A stretch of DNA of 64,000 bases from Variovorax saccharolyticus (lineage in GTDB: Bacteria > Pseudomonadota > Gammaproteobacteria > Burkholderiales > Burkholderiaceae_C), in the NCBI RefSeq assembly GCF_030316765.1, contig NZ_JASZYT010000018.1, positions 32,912 through 96,911 of the forward strand, written 5' to 3'. This document shows positions 1 to 8,703 of this stretch, piece by piece (position 1 is the first letter of the stretch; every line of letters begins with the position of its first letter). Below the pieces are notes generated by a model that was not told where the DNA came from, did not search any database, and saw only the letters and a list, made by a program, of their open reading frames with translations. Made by a program: the position numbers and the translations under genes.

Positions 1-54
1 CAGCACCGTGTCGTCGCTCTCGGCCACGGTGACGCCGTTCCAAACTGCTTTCAT
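1..54 (-). CDS. DUF427 domain protein, N-terminal fragment
   Basis: This is the first 18 codons of a leftward gene that runs off the left edge. The start reads MKAVWNGVTVAESDDTVL, the usual opening of DUF427 proteins, small beta-rich proteins of unknown function that often open with this W-N-G-x-x-(I/V)-A sequence. It begins 41 bases downstream of the egtD stop on the same strand, so it could be the last gene of the ergothioneine transcript. Only the beginning is available, so the family call rests on a short match. Confidence 0.6.
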   Translation of the reverse strand, partial: MKAVWNGVTVAESDDTVL

Positions 55-94
55 CAGGATTCTCCGGGGTGCCCACCCGAACGGGGGCATCACG

Positions 95-1084
95 CTATTG
101 TGCCGCGGGCGCCTGCAGCCAGTGGACGCTGAACAGGCGCTGCGGGTCGGTCCAGACCGCGGCCGGCCGGAAGCCGGCCTTGACCGCCAGCGCGCGCAGG
201 CCCTCGACCGTGAACTTGTGGGAGTTCTCGGTGTGCAGCGTCTCGCCTTCTTCGAAGCGGAAGCGCTGGCCGTCGAGCATCACCTCCTGCACCCGGCGGC
301 TCACCAGGTGCATCTCGATGCGACGCAGGGGCGAGTTGTAGAAGGCCGCGTGGGTGAAGCCGGCCAGGTCGAAGTCGGTCCCCAGTTCGGCGTTGGCGCG
401 GCGCAGCAGGTTGAGGTTGAAGGCCGCGGTCACGCCCTGGGCGTCGTTGTAGGCCGCATGCAGCAGCGCCGGGTCCTTGACGAGGTCGATGCCCAGCAGC
501 AGGCCGCCGCCGCGCAGCAGCCGGTGCGCGAGCTGCAGGAAGGCCAGCGCCTCGTCGGGCGAGAAATTGCCGAGCGTCGAGCCCGGGAAGAAGCCCACAC
601 GCTGGCCGGCGCCCTTCTCGCGCGCCGGCGGCAGCACCAGCGGCATCGTGTAGTCGGCCACCACGGGCTGCACCGCGAGGCGCGGATAGTCGGCGCGCAG
701 GCGCTCGGCGGCAGCCTCGAGATGAGCCCCCGAAATGTCGATCGGCACGTAGCGACGCGGCGACTCGAGCGCATCGAGCAGCAGCCGAACCTTGGTCAGC
801 GAGCCGGCGCCGAACTCGATGATCTCGGCATCGGGCCCGATCTGGGCCGCGATCTCGCCGGCGCATTCGGTGAGGATGCGCAGCTCGGTGCGCGTCGGGT
901 AGTACTCGGGCAGTTCGCAGATGCGATCGAACAGCGCCGAGCCCTCGACGTCGTAGAAGAACTTCGGCGAGATGCTGCGCGCATCGAGGCTCAGGCCCGC
1001 GAACAGCTCGCGCGCGAAGTCGGACAGCGGCGCGGCCCGCTGCGCGGCGCGAAAGGCGTGGAGATTGAAAGCAGGAGTGCCCAT
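95..1084 (-). CDS. egtD: L-histidine N(alpha)-methyltransferase
   Basis: A 329-residue SAM-dependent methyltransferase that trimethylates histidine to hercynine, the first step of ergothioneine synthesis. The N-terminal stretch around residues 39-65 (S-P-K-F-F-Y-D near the start, L-P-E-Y-Y-P-T-R near the end) and the glycine motif EFGAGSLTK at residues 90-98 are typical of EgtD, and the length fits the family. The start is taken at the ATG that shares its A with the egtB stop (TGATG), which implies translational coupling. The product acts in the cytoplasm and feeds EgtB. No cysteine-adding EgtA or amidase EgtC is seen nearby, as expected for many proteobacteria. Confidence 0.95.
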   Translation of the reverse strand: MGTPAFNLHAFRAAQRAAPLSDFARELFAGLSLDARSISPKFFYDVEGSALFDRICELPEYYPTRTELRILTECAGEIAAQIGPDAEIIEFGAGSLTKVRLLLDALESPRRYVPIDISGAHLEAAAERLRADYPRLAVQPVVADYTMPLVLPPAREKGAGQRVGFFPGSTLGNFSPDEALAFLQLAHRLLRGGGLLLGIDLVKDPALLHAAYNDAQGVTAAFNLNLLRRANAELGTDFDLAGFTHAAFYNSPLRRIEMHLVSRRVQEVMLDGQRFRFEEGETLHTENSHKFTVEGLRALAVKAGFRPAAVWTDPQRLFSVHWLQAPAAQ

Positions 1085-2331
1085 CAGAGGTCCTTGGCGA
1101 GCCGCAGCCCCGAGAACTGCCAGCGCGCGGCCGGCGGGAAGAAGTTGCGATAGCTGGCCCGCGTGTGCCCCTGCGGCGTCGCGATGCTGCCGCCGCGAAG
1201 CACCAGCTGGCCGACCATGAACTTGCCGTTGTATTCCGCCGCGATGCCGGCCAGCGGCCGGAAGCCCGGATAGGGGTCGTAGGACGAGCGGGTCCATTGC
1301 CACACGTGGCCGCTCATCTGGGTGATGCCGGGCGCCGCGTGCGCGGCCTCCCATTCGAATTCGGTCGGCAGCCGCGCACCGGCCCACTCGGCGTAGGCCG
1401 CGGCCTCGAAGAAGCTCAGCTGGGCCACCGGCGCCTCGGGCTCCAGAGGCCGCGCGCCATGCAGGCCGAAGACCTGCCAGCCCGCTGGGACGCCCTGCGA
1501 GGCCAGACGCGGGTCGTCGGGCGCAAGCCAGTAGGCTGGTGCGCGCCAGCCCTGCGCCTGCACCGCGGCCCAGCCGTCGGAGAGCCAGAGCTCGGGTCGC
1601 TGGTAGCCGCCATCGGCGATGAACTGCGCGAAGTCGCCGCAGCTCACGAGCCGGTGCGCGATCGCGTGCGGTCGAAGCAGCACCTCGTGCCGCGGCGTCT
1701 CGTTGTCGAAGCAGAAGCCCGGCGCGCCATGGCCGACCTCGACCACGCCGCCGGGCCGCGCCAGCCAGTGCACCGGCGGCGCCGAGGCGGCGAGCCGCAG
1801 CGCCGGGCCGGCCGGCGCGCGATAGGCCGGCAGCAAGGGGTTGCACCAGAGCGCATGCAGGATGTCGGTGAGGATCAGCTCCTGGTGCTGCTGCTCGTGC
1901 TGCAGGCCCAGCGTGAGGATCGGCTCGATGGTCGCCCACTCCACCTCGCCGGCGCGCTCGAGCAGGGACAGCACCGCGCGATCGACGTGGCGCCGGAAGT
2001 CATGCACCTGGTCGATCGAAGGCCGCGTGAGCAGACCGCGCTGCGGCCGCGGATGACGCGGCCCCAGGGCTTCGTAGTAGGAATTGAAAAGGTAGTGGAA
2101 GCGCGGGTCGAACACCTGGTAGCCGCTCGCGTGCGGCTGCAGCAGCACGGTCTCGAAGAACCAGGTGGTGTGCGCCAGGTGCCATTTGGTCGGGCTGGCG
2201 TCGGGCATCGACTGGATGCACTGGTCCTCGGCCGACAGGGGCGCCGCGAGCGCGAGGCTGTGGGCGCGCACGTCCTCGAAACGCTCGCGCAACGCCTCAG
2301 CCGCCGGCAGCTTGGGCCGGATCAAGTTCAT
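1084..2331 (-). CDS. egtB: Ergothioneine biosynthesis protein EgtB (sulfoxide synthase)
   Basis: A 415-residue non-heme iron enzyme that joins a thiol donor to hercynine with oxygen. An N-terminal DinB-like domain supplies the likely iron triad His51 (in W-H-L-A-H) and His145/His149 (in HEQQHQEL). A C-terminal formylglycine-generating-enzyme-like domain includes G-H-V-W-Q-W, L-R-G-G-S and a closing G-L-R-L-A. The reading frame stays open further upstream, but the ATG at 2331, giving MNLIRPKLPAAE, matches the family start. It is the first gene of the egtB-egtD unit and is divergent from the NADH dehydrogenase gene. Confidence 0.94.
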   Translation of the reverse strand: MNLIRPKLPAAEALRERFEDVRAHSLALAAPLSAEDQCIQSMPDASPTKWHLAHTTWFFETVLLQPHASGYQVFDPRFHYLFNSYYEALGPRHPRPQRGLLTRPSIDQVHDFRRHVDRAVLSLLERAGEVEWATIEPILTLGLQHEQQHQELILTDILHALWCNPLLPAYRAPAGPALRLAASAPPVHWLARPGGVVEVGHGAPGFCFDNETPRHEVLLRPHAIAHRLVSCGDFAQFIADGGYQRPELWLSDGWAAVQAQGWRAPAYWLAPDDPRLASQGVPAGWQVFGLHGARPLEPEAPVAQLSFFEAAAYAEWAGARLPTEFEWEAAHAAPGITQMSGHVWQWTRSSYDPYPGFRPLAGIAAEYNGKFMVGQLVLRGGSIATPQGHTRASYRNFFPPAARWQFSGLRLAKDL

Positions 2332-2493
2332 GGGATCTCCAGGTTTTGCTTGACGCTTTTTAGCCCATGCTGACGGGCGCATGCCGTAGGACAAGGTCGC
2401 GCCGGGTCGCGGTGCGGAACGGCGGCGCGGCAGAACGCGCCACTTTGGCACAAGTCGCCGGAGCCTGCCAGGGGTCTGCGTATCATCCTGCGG

Positions 2494-3852
2494 ATGAGCA
2501 ATCCCCCGACGACGACGTCCTCCGGACGCCCCCGCGTCCTGATCCTCGGCTGCGGTTTCGGCGGCCTGGAGGCGGCCCGCAAGCTGCAGAAGGCCGATGT
2601 CGAGATCACGATCGTCGACAAGACCAACCACCACCTGTTCCAGCCGCTGCTCTACCAGGTGGCGACCGCGGGGCTGGCGGCGCCATCGATCGCCGCCCCC
2701 ATACGTCTGCTGTTTCGCAGCCAGCCCAACGTCACGACGCTGCTGGGCGAAGTGACGCAGGTCGATCCCGCCACGCGCACTGCGCATCTGGCCGACGGCA
2801 GCCGCCTCGAGTGGGACCACCTGATCGTCGCCGCCGGGTCGACCCACAGCTACTTCGGCAACGACGCCTGGGAGCCGATGGCGCCGGGACTGAAGACCCT
2901 GGCCGACGCCTTCGAGATCCGCCGCCGCGTGCTGGTGAGCTTCGAGGCGGCCGAGGTCGAGACCGATCCGGTGCGGCGGCGCGCGCTGCTGACCTTCGCG
3001 GTGATCGGCGCCGGCCCGACCGGCGTCGAGATGGCCGGCACGCTGGCCGAGATCGCGCGCCACACGCTCGAAGGCGAGTTCCGCCGCATCGACCCCAGCA
3101 GCGCCGAGGTGCTGCTGATCGAAGGCGGCCCCCGCGTGCTGCAGGCCATGCCCGAGTCGCTGAGCCAGCGCGCCCTGGAGCAGTTGCAGAAGCTCGGCGT
3201 GCAGGTCAGGCTAAACGCGCGTGTCACCTCCATCGACGCCACCGGACTGCAGATCGCCTCCCCTTTCAGCGACGGCGGCGCCGGTCTCGGCAGCCACCGC
3301 ATCGACTGCGGCTGCGTGGTCTGGGCCGCCGGCGTCGCGGCCTCGCCGCTCGGCCGGATGCTGGCCGCGGCCACCGGTGCCGAGACCGACCGCGCCGGCC
3401 GGGTCAAGGTCCTGCCCGACCTCAGCCTGCCGGGCCGGCCCGATATCAGCGTGGTCGGCGATCTCGCGGCCGCGATGAGCCACCAGCCCGGCAAGGAGCC
3501 GACGCCGGTGCCCGGCGTCTCGCCCGGCGCCAAGCAGATGGGACGCGCCGCGGCCTCGAATGTCCTGCGCCGCATCGCAGGCCAGCCGACCGAAGCCTTC
3601 CGCTACCGCGACTACGGCAACCTCGCCACCATCGGCCGCAACTCGGCCGTGGTCGACCTCGGCACGCCCTTCGGCCCGATGCGCTTCTCGGGCAAGCTGG
3701 CCTGGCTGTTCTGGCTGTTCGCTCACATCTACTTCCTGATCGGCTTTCGCAACCGCTTCGTCGTGCTGATGGACTGGGCCAGCGCTTACTGGAGCTTCCA
3801 GCGCTATGCGCGGGTGGTGGCCGACGTCCGCGCCAAGGAGAAGACCGAATGA
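2494..3852 (+). CDS. ndh: Type II NADH:quinone oxidoreductase (NDH-2)
   Basis: A 452-residue FAD protein that oxidises NADH and reduces quinone without pumping protons. The FAD motif G-C-G-F-G-G is at residues 19-24, and a second dinucleotide fold G-A-G-P-T-G-V-E-M-A-G lies near residue 170. A hydrophobic stretch W-L-F-W-L-F-A-H-I-Y-F-L-I-G-F near residue 410 is the usual membrane attachment. No Shine-Dalgarno sequence precedes the ATG. A TATCAT hexamer ends 7 bases before it, so the mRNA may be leaderless. The stop overlaps the next start (ATGA). Confidence 0.92.
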   Translation: MSNPPTTTSSGRPRVLILGCGFGGLEAARKLQKADVEITIVDKTNHHLFQPLLYQVATAGLAAPSIAAPIRLLFRSQPNVTTLLGEVTQVDPATRTAHLADGSRLEWDHLIVAAGSTHSYFGNDAWEPMAPGLKTLADAFEIRRRVLVSFEAAEVETDPVRRRALLTFAVIGAGPTGVEMAGTLAEIARHTLEGEFRRIDPSSAEVLLIEGGPRVLQAMPESLSQRALEQLQKLGVQVRLNARVTSIDATGLQIASPFSDGGAGLGSHRIDCGCVVWAAGVAASPLGRMLAAATGAETDRAGRVKVLPDLSLPGRPDISVVGDLAAAMSHQPGKEPTPVPGVSPGAKQMGRAAASNVLRRIAGQPTEAFRYRDYGNLATIGRNSAVVDLGTPFGPMRFSGKLAWLFWLFAHIYFLIGFRNRFVVLMDWASAYWSFQRYARVVADVRAKEKTE

Positions 3853-4331
3853 CACGCATCGAACAGAAGCTCCAGCGCCTGGGACTCGCGCTGCCGCCCC
3901 CCGCCGCGCCGCCGCCGGGCGTGCTGCTGCCCTTCCCGCCGGTGCGGCTCGTGGGGCGCCGGGCGCTGGTCTCCGGCCACGGACCGCTCGCCGCCAGCGG
4001 CGGCTTTGCCGAGCCGCTCGGCAAGCTCGGGCGCGAACTCACCGTGGAGCAGGGTTTCCAAGCCGCTCAGCTGACCGGGCTGGCGATCCTCGCGAGCCTG
4101 CAGCGCGCCCTGGGCGACCTCGACCGCATCACGGCCTGGGTGCGGGTCTTCGGCATGGTCAACGCCGCGCCGGGCTTCATGCGCATGCCGGAGGTGATCA
4201 ACGGCTTCTCGACGCTGATCCTCGAACTCTACGGACCCGAGGCCGGAGCGCACGCGCGCAGCGCGGTCGGCATGGCCGAACTGCCCTTCAACATCCCGGT
4301 CGAGATCGAGGCCGAGGTCGAATTCGAATAG
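3849..4331 (+). CDS. RidA family protein (YjgF/YER057c/UK114)
   Basis: A 160-residue member of the RidA superfamily, which includes enamine/imine deaminases. The carboxy part, from D-L-D-R-I-T through G-M-A-E-L-P-F-N-I-P-V-E-I-E, has the family fold. The N-terminus is longer than in canonical RidA and has a proline-rich segment (residues 13-25), and the canonical catalytic arginine motif (R-x-x-V/T-x-V) is replaced by A-R-S-A-V-G-M. This makes it one of the diverged subfamilies whose substrate is unknown. It overlaps the ndh stop by four bases and is probably cotranslated with it. Confidence 0.8.
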   Translation: MTRIEQKLQRLGLALPPPAAPPPGVLLPFPPVRLVGRRALVSGHGPLAASGGFAEPLGKLGRELTVEQGFQAAQLTGLAILASLQRALGDLDRITAWVRVFGMVNAAPGFMRMPEVINGFSTLILELYGPEAGAHARSAVGMAELPFNIPVEIEAEVEFE

Positions 4332-4347
4332 ACGGAGCGCTTTCCAC

Positions 4348-5130
4348 GTGCCAGAACGATCTTCTTCCGCCGCTCGCAACGCCCGCTCCGCGGCACCCGC
4401 GGACGACCCGCCGACGCCGGCCGAAGGCGGCCCGACGCGCAGGCGCGCGCGGCGCGAGCATTCGGACCTGCTCGAGACCCGCATCCTTGCAGCGGCGATC
4501 GAGGAGTTCTCGGAGCACGGCTTCGCCGGCGCCCGGATCGAGCGCGTCAGCGCGGCCGCCGGCACCGTCGACCGGATGCTGTATTACTACTACGGCAACA
4601 AGGAACGCCTCTACCAGGCGGTGCTGGCGAAGATCTACGAAGACATGATCGCCGCGCAGCGGGCGTTCGTGACGCCCGACGATCCGGTCGAAGGCATGCG
4701 GCAGCTGGTGATGCATTCCTGGGACCACTACCAGTCCCACCCTCACCTGGTGCGCCTGCTGATGAACGAGAACCTGCTGCACGGCAGGCACATCCGCCAG
4801 TCGGCACAGCTGGAGCGCACCACGCTGCCGCTGGTGCAGACGGTCGAGACCCTGCTCGCCAGCGGTCAGGCCCGGGGCGTGTTCAGGCAGGACGTGTCGT
4901 CCGAGCACGTGCTGATGACGATCATGTCGCTCGGCTTCTTCTACGTCTCGAACCAGTACACCTGCTCGACCTGGATCGGCGCCGACCTGATGAGCCGTCC
5001 ACGGCGCGCGGCATGGCGCAAGCACATCTGCGACGTGGTGCTCGGCATGCTCGCGAATCGCGACGCCCCGCTGCCGGCGACTGCAGCGCCGAAGACCCGG
5101 CGCAAGCCCGCCGCCGCCGCGAAGAAGTGA
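4348..5130 (+). CDS. TetR/AcrR family transcriptional regulator
   Basis: A 260-residue regulator with a TetR-type helix-turn-helix between about residues 35 and 80 (A-A-I-E-E-F-S-E-H-G-F-A-G-A-R-I, then Y-Y-Y-Y-G-N-K-E-R-L-Y). The C-terminal ligand domain resembles that of pyrimidine-degradation and aromatic-catabolism regulators, and a basic alanine/lysine tail follows. The start is GTG, with GGAG nine bases upstream. Its stop abuts the stop of the convergent TIM-barrel gene with no spacing. It may control the neighbouring oxygenase/binding-protein genes; the palindrome at 8555 is a candidate site, but this link is inference. Confidence 0.88.
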   Translation: MPERSSSAARNARSAAPADDPPTPAEGGPTRRRARREHSDLLETRILAAAIEEFSEHGFAGARIERVSAAAGTVDRMLYYYYGNKERLYQAVLAKIYEDMIAAQRAFVTPDDPVEGMRQLVMHSWDHYQSHPHLVRLLMNENLLHGRHIRQSAQLERTTLPLVQTVETLLASGQARGVFRQDVSSEHVLMTIMSLGFFYVSNQYTCSTWIGADLMSRPRRAAWRKHICDVVLGMLANRDAPLPATAAPKTRRKPAAAAKK

Positions 5131-6198
5131 TCAGTCCGGCGCCGATGCCGCCCAGGTGTCGCGCACGAAACCCGCGATGGCGGCGTTCTGGCCGATCAGC
5201 GAGAAGCGCGCGTTGTGCGCGTAGTCGGGCAGGTTGATCATCTCCGTCGTGATCCAGCGCAGCGGCGAATCGGCGTGGCTGCGGTGGTGGGCGAGCACCT
5301 TGCGCACCACCTCGCGCGTGCATGCCAGCGCCTCCGGCTTCCAGTCCGAGTGCCATTCGCCGGCCGCCGGCTCGGCGAAGGGATAGAGGATGCCTCGACC
5401 CGGTTCGCCGGCAGCGTAGGGAAAGATCGAATGCTCGGGCACGGCCGCGACCGCGCTTGCGGGGTCGTTGATCGACCAGAGATTGCGCGGCCCGTTCGGC
5501 GCCACGCTGCGCACCTGCAGCCAGCGCACGATGCCCATCTCGAGCCACTGGTCGACGAAGTTGCCGCGCTGCAAAGGGTCCAGCACGGCGCGGCCGTCGG
5601 CGACATCCTGCGTCAACCCGCAGATCGCGAGCTCCTGCGGATTGCCGATCTTGAAGATCGCATGGCTGTAGTCGAGCGTGAAGCGGAACGGAATGCCCCG
5701 CCGCTGCACCGCCTGCGCCACCGGAGCGATGCGGCGCGGGTCCTCGCTCCACATGTTGACGTGCAGTTCGAAGGCCGGCTCGACGCCGAGCGCCATGCCC
5801 TGGTCGTAGGCGCGCAGGTAGAAGTCCACCACCTCGTCGTCGGCGATCGGGCGGCCGTCGGCGGCGTGCCAGTACAGCATGATGTTGTGCGTCGCCGCGC
5901 CGATGTCCGAGGCCAGGCGAAGCTTCTCGGCCAGCAGGGGCTCGTCGCGGCCCAGCGCATAGAACCAGCTCGCGGTGTGCACCGGAAGGCCGAAGCGCTC
6001 GATGCAGCGCAGGTAGGCGTCGACCTGGCCCGGCAGCGGCAGACGATCGAAGAAGTCGAAGGCGCCGGTCTCCCGCACCAGCCTGAACTGCTCCTCGATC
6101 GGCGGCTCGACCAGCGACACCGGCGCCGCGAGCGAAGAAGCCTGCGCGCCCCTGCCGTTGCAGCCGATCGGCGGCAGGGTCCCGGCTGCGGCACTCAT
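5131..6198 (-). CDS. Xylose isomerase-like TIM-barrel protein
   Basis: A 355-residue protein resembling the sugar phosphate isomerase/epimerase (AP endonuclease 2-like) TIM barrels. Likely metal-site segments include F-E-L-H-V-N-M-W, F-T-L-D-Y-S-H and the late T-T-E-M-I-N-L-P. I cannot name the substrate. The start ATG overlaps the stop of the upstream binding-protein gene (ATGA), so the two are translated together. The context of a Rieske oxygenase and a branched-chain-type binding protein suggests catabolism of a small organic compound, not sugar metabolism in the strict sense. Confidence 0.7.
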   Translation of the reverse strand: MSAAAGTLPPIGCNGRGAQASSLAAPVSLVEPPIEEQFRLVRETGAFDFFDRLPLPGQVDAYLRCIERFGLPVHTASWFYALGRDEPLLAEKLRLASDIGAATHNIMLYWHAADGRPIADDEVVDFYLRAYDQGMALGVEPAFELHVNMWSEDPRRIAPVAQAVQRRGIPFRFTLDYSHAIFKIGNPQELAICGLTQDVADGRAVLDPLQRGNFVDQWLEMGIVRWLQVRSVAPNGPRNLWSINDPASAVAAVPEHSIFPYAAGEPGRGILYPFAEPAAGEWHSDWKPEALACTREVVRKVLAHHRSHADSPLRWITTEMINLPDYAHNARFSLIGQNAAIAGFVRDTWAASAPD

Positions 6199-7400
6199 GG
6201 CGCGTTGCGCAGCTTGCGGATCTGCTCTTCGGGCGGCTGCAGTTTCGCGCCGTCGACATAGCTGCCCGAAGGCATCACGCCCTTGCCGTCCTGCACCGCC
6301 GTGCGGCCGACGAAGATGCCCAGCGTCGACTGGTTGTCCTGCGGCCGGAAGACCACCGGGCCGAAGGGCGAGCCGAACTGCAGTCCCTTGAAGGCCGCGA
6401 TGAGCTTCTCGGTATCGGTCGAGCCGGCCTTCTGGACGCCGGCGGCGATGGCCTTCACCGTGGCATAGCCGACGATCGAGTTGAGGCGCGGATAGTCGTT
6501 GTACTTCTTCTGGTAGGCGGCCAGGAAGGCCTTGTGCTCGGGCGTGTCGATGTTGGCGTAGGGATAGCCCGTGACGATCCAGTTGACCGGAGCGTCGCCC
6601 TTGAGCGGGTCGAGGTATTCGGGCTCGCCGGTCAGCAGGCTCACGACGTCGCGGCCCTCGAACAGGCCCCGGGTCTTGCCTTCGCGCGCGAGCTTGGTGA
6701 GGTCGCTGCCGAACATCACGTTGAAGATCGCGTCCGGCTTGGCGTCGGCCAGCGCCTGCACCACCGCGCCGGCGTCGATCTTGCCGAGCGGGGGCGCCTG
6801 CTCGGCCACGAACTCGATGTCCGGCTGCACCTTCTTCATGCCCTCCTTGAAGGCGGCCACGGCCGCCTGCCCGTACTCGTAGTTGGGGTAGACCACCGCC
6901 CAGCGCTTCTTGCCCAGCTTGGCGGCCTCCCCGATGACCGAGGAGGCCAGCGCATGGGTGCCCGAACGCAGCCGGTAGGTGTAGCGATTGCCGTTGTCCC
7001 ACACGACCTTGTCGCTCAAGGGGCCCGAGGCCAGGAAGAAGACCTTCTTCTGCTTGGCGAAGTCGGTCAGCGCCAGCCCGACATGGGACAGGGTGACGCC
7101 GGCCAGGATGTCGACGTTCTCGCGCGACAGCAGTTCCTCCGCCATGCGCACCGCGTCGCCGGGATTGCCGTTGTCGTCTCGAAACACCGTCTCGAGCTTT
7201 CTGCCGAGCACGCCGCCCGCGGCGTTCACTTCCTCCTGCGCCAGCAGCCAGCCCTGCTTGTAGGGCACCAGGTTCTGCGGCAGGGCCTTGTAGCTGTTGA
7301 TCTCGCCGATCTTGATCGGCGCCTGCGCGGCGGCACTGCCGCCGGCGATGCAGACAGAGGCCGCCAGCAGGCGGGCGGACACGGAGAGCGCGGTTTTCAT
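6195..7400 (-). CDS. Branched-chain amino acid-type ABC transporter substrate-binding protein
   Basis: A 401-residue periplasmic type I binding protein (LivK/ANF-receptor-like). It has a Sec signal peptide ending near A-A-A-Q-A and the family start I-K-I-G-E-I-N-S-Y-K. No LivHMGF permease or ATPase genes lie nearby, so it is an orphan that must share a transporter encoded elsewhere. It lies between the Rieske oxygenase gene (61 bases upstream) and the TIM-barrel gene (4-base overlap) on the same strand. Its ligand is probably the substrate or inducer of that small pathway, and aromatic acids are common for this subfamily; this is inference. Confidence 0.88.
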   Translation of the reverse strand: MKTALSVSARLLAASVCIAGGSAAAQAPIKIGEINSYKALPQNLVPYKQGWLLAQEEVNAAGGVLGRKLETVFRDDNGNPGDAVRMAEELLSRENVDILAGVTLSHVGLALTDFAKQKKVFFLASGPLSDKVVWDNGNRYTYRLRSGTHALASSVIGEAAKLGKKRWAVVYPNYEYGQAAVAAFKEGMKKVQPDIEFVAEQAPPLGKIDAGAVVQALADAKPDAIFNVMFGSDLTKLAREGKTRGLFEGRDVVSLLTGEPEYLDPLKGDAPVNWIVTGYPYANIDTPEHKAFLAAYQKKYNDYPRLNSIVGYATVKAIAAGVQKAGSTDTEKLIAAFKGLQFGSPFGPVVFRPQDNQSTLGIFVGRTAVQDGKGVMPSGSYVDGAKLQPPEEQIRKLRNAP

Positions 7401-7461
7401 GGCGGGGGGTCCTTTCTGGCGAGAGCGTGGGGTTCGGGGCGGGGGAGCGTCGGGGCTCGAA

Positions 7462-8481
7462 TCAGTTCTTCTCGGCGGCCATCTCCTCGACGATGCGGCG
7501 CATCTTGATCGACGAGCCGTCGAGCCCGAGATGGATGCGATGCCACTGGCGCGGCTTGTCCTCGTTGCGCTGTATCGCCTCGAGCACGCGCTTGTCTTCG
7601 TTGAACGCCAGCCGCAGGTTGCTGCGCAGGCGTTCGTCGATCTGCGGATCGGCGGGCGAGTTCTTGATGCAGAGCCAGTGCTGTACGCAGCTGCGCTGGT
7701 CGATCGGCGTGATGAAGTGGCAGGCGTACATCTGGATGCAGTCCTCGCGATTCCCCTCCGGCGCGCCGGTGCCCGTGCGGGCCGAGCCGAAGTCGATCAC
7801 CGCGATGCTCGGCGCGTGGTAGTGGTAGTAGTGCCAGCGGTCCACATTGCCCCCGAAGTCCTTGAGGCCTTCGAAGATCGGAATGAGCGGCCCGTCGATG
7901 ACCCAGCGCCAGGTCACGACCTTGTTGCCCTGGCGTTCGTGCTGCACCCGCGTCTCCTCGCGGCCTGCGCTGGCGAGCGTGCTCTGGTGCACGTAGACGA
8001 CGTGCGTCGGATCGCACAGGTTGTCCGCCAGGCTCAGGTAGTTCGACTGCACCAGCAGCGCATCGCCCTCGACCACGCTGTAGCCCGCGTCGTCGTACTC
8101 CGGCAGGTGGAACACCTGGCTGCGATCGGCCCGCGCCGGCTCGCCCATCCACACCCAGACCATCCCCATGCTCTCGGCCGTCGGGTAGCTGCGCACGCGG
8201 AAGCTCTCGGGCGGGCGCGCCATGCCCGGGGCGATGACGCAGCGGCCGCTGCAGTCGAAGGTCAGGCCGTGGTAGCCGCACTGGATGGCGTCGCCATGCA
8301 GCCGCCCGATCGACAGCGGCGCCAGGCGGTGCGGACAGGCGTCTTCCAGCGCCGCGACGCTGCCCTCCTCGGTACGGTAGATCGCGAGGTCTTCCTCGAG
8401 CACGCGCCGGGTGACGATGTCGCGTCCGATGTCTCTCGACCAGGCGAGCGGATACCAGGCGTTGTAGGCATAAGCAGTCAT
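7462..8481 (-). CDS. Rieske non-heme iron oxygenase, alpha subunit (VanA-like)
   Basis: A 339-residue terminal oxygenase of the vanillate O-demethylase type. The Rieske [2Fe-2S] ligands are visible as C-P-H near residue 50 and C-G-Y-H near residue 68. The mononuclear iron site is N-L-C-D-P-T-H-V-V-Y-V-H, the usual D-P-T-H-x4-H. No ferredoxin reductase (VanB) gene is present nearby, so electrons must come from elsewhere. It heads a leftward group with the binding-protein and TIM-barrel genes, and a perfect inverted repeat 74 bases upstream of its start is a probable operator. The actual substrate cannot be read from the sequence. Confidence 0.88.
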   Translation of the reverse strand: MTAYAYNAWYPLAWSRDIGRDIVTRRVLEEDLAIYRTEEGSVAALEDACPHRLAPLSIGRLHGDAIQCGYHGLTFDCSGRCVIAPGMARPPESFRVRSYPTAESMGMVWVWMGEPARADRSQVFHLPEYDDAGYSVVEGDALLVQSNYLSLADNLCDPTHVVYVHQSTLASAGREETRVQHERQGNKVVTWRWVIDGPLIPIFEGLKDFGGNVDRWHYYHYHAPSIAVIDFGSARTGTGAPEGNREDCIQMYACHFITPIDQRSCVQHWLCIKNSPADPQIDERLRSNLRLAFNEDKRVLEAIQRNEDKPRQWHRIHLGLDGSSIKMRRIVEEMAAEKN

Positions 8482-8554
8482 GAACGGTCCTCGAGTGCCG
8501 ACGGGTTGTCTGGAGCGGGATACGCAGAAACCGTGCCAGCGTTAAGTAAGTAAC

Positions 8555-8574
8555 TTCTCCATTTGAATGGAGAA
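8555..8574. promoter_or_regulatory. Perfect 20-bp inverted repeat, probable operator
   Basis: The sequence TTCTCCATTTGAATGGAGAA consists of two 9-base arms around TG. It sits in an AT-rich patch that contrasts with its surroundings, and looser outer arms TTAAGTA (from 8542) and TACTTAA (to 8582) flank it. It lies 74 bases upstream of the Rieske oxygenase start. Arm length and symmetry suit a dimeric repressor such as TetR or IclR. The TetR gene at 4348 is the nearest candidate, but the pairing is inference. Confidence 0.7.
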
Positions 8575-8703
8575 CATACTTAATTTTGGGGCGAAGGACC
8601 ACCGGGTTTGCACCGGTCACGGGCGTTCCATGGGTTCCATGCCTGGGGCGGGCTCACGCCGGGGGCGTCATGCATCGCGTCGAGGGGCATCCTCGGGCGG
8701 CAG

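Noticed and set aside
2332..2493. Small peptide or operator in the egtB-ndh gap
   Set aside because: No convincing inverted repeat or start with a ribosome site was found beyond the -10-like TATCAT discussed for ndh.
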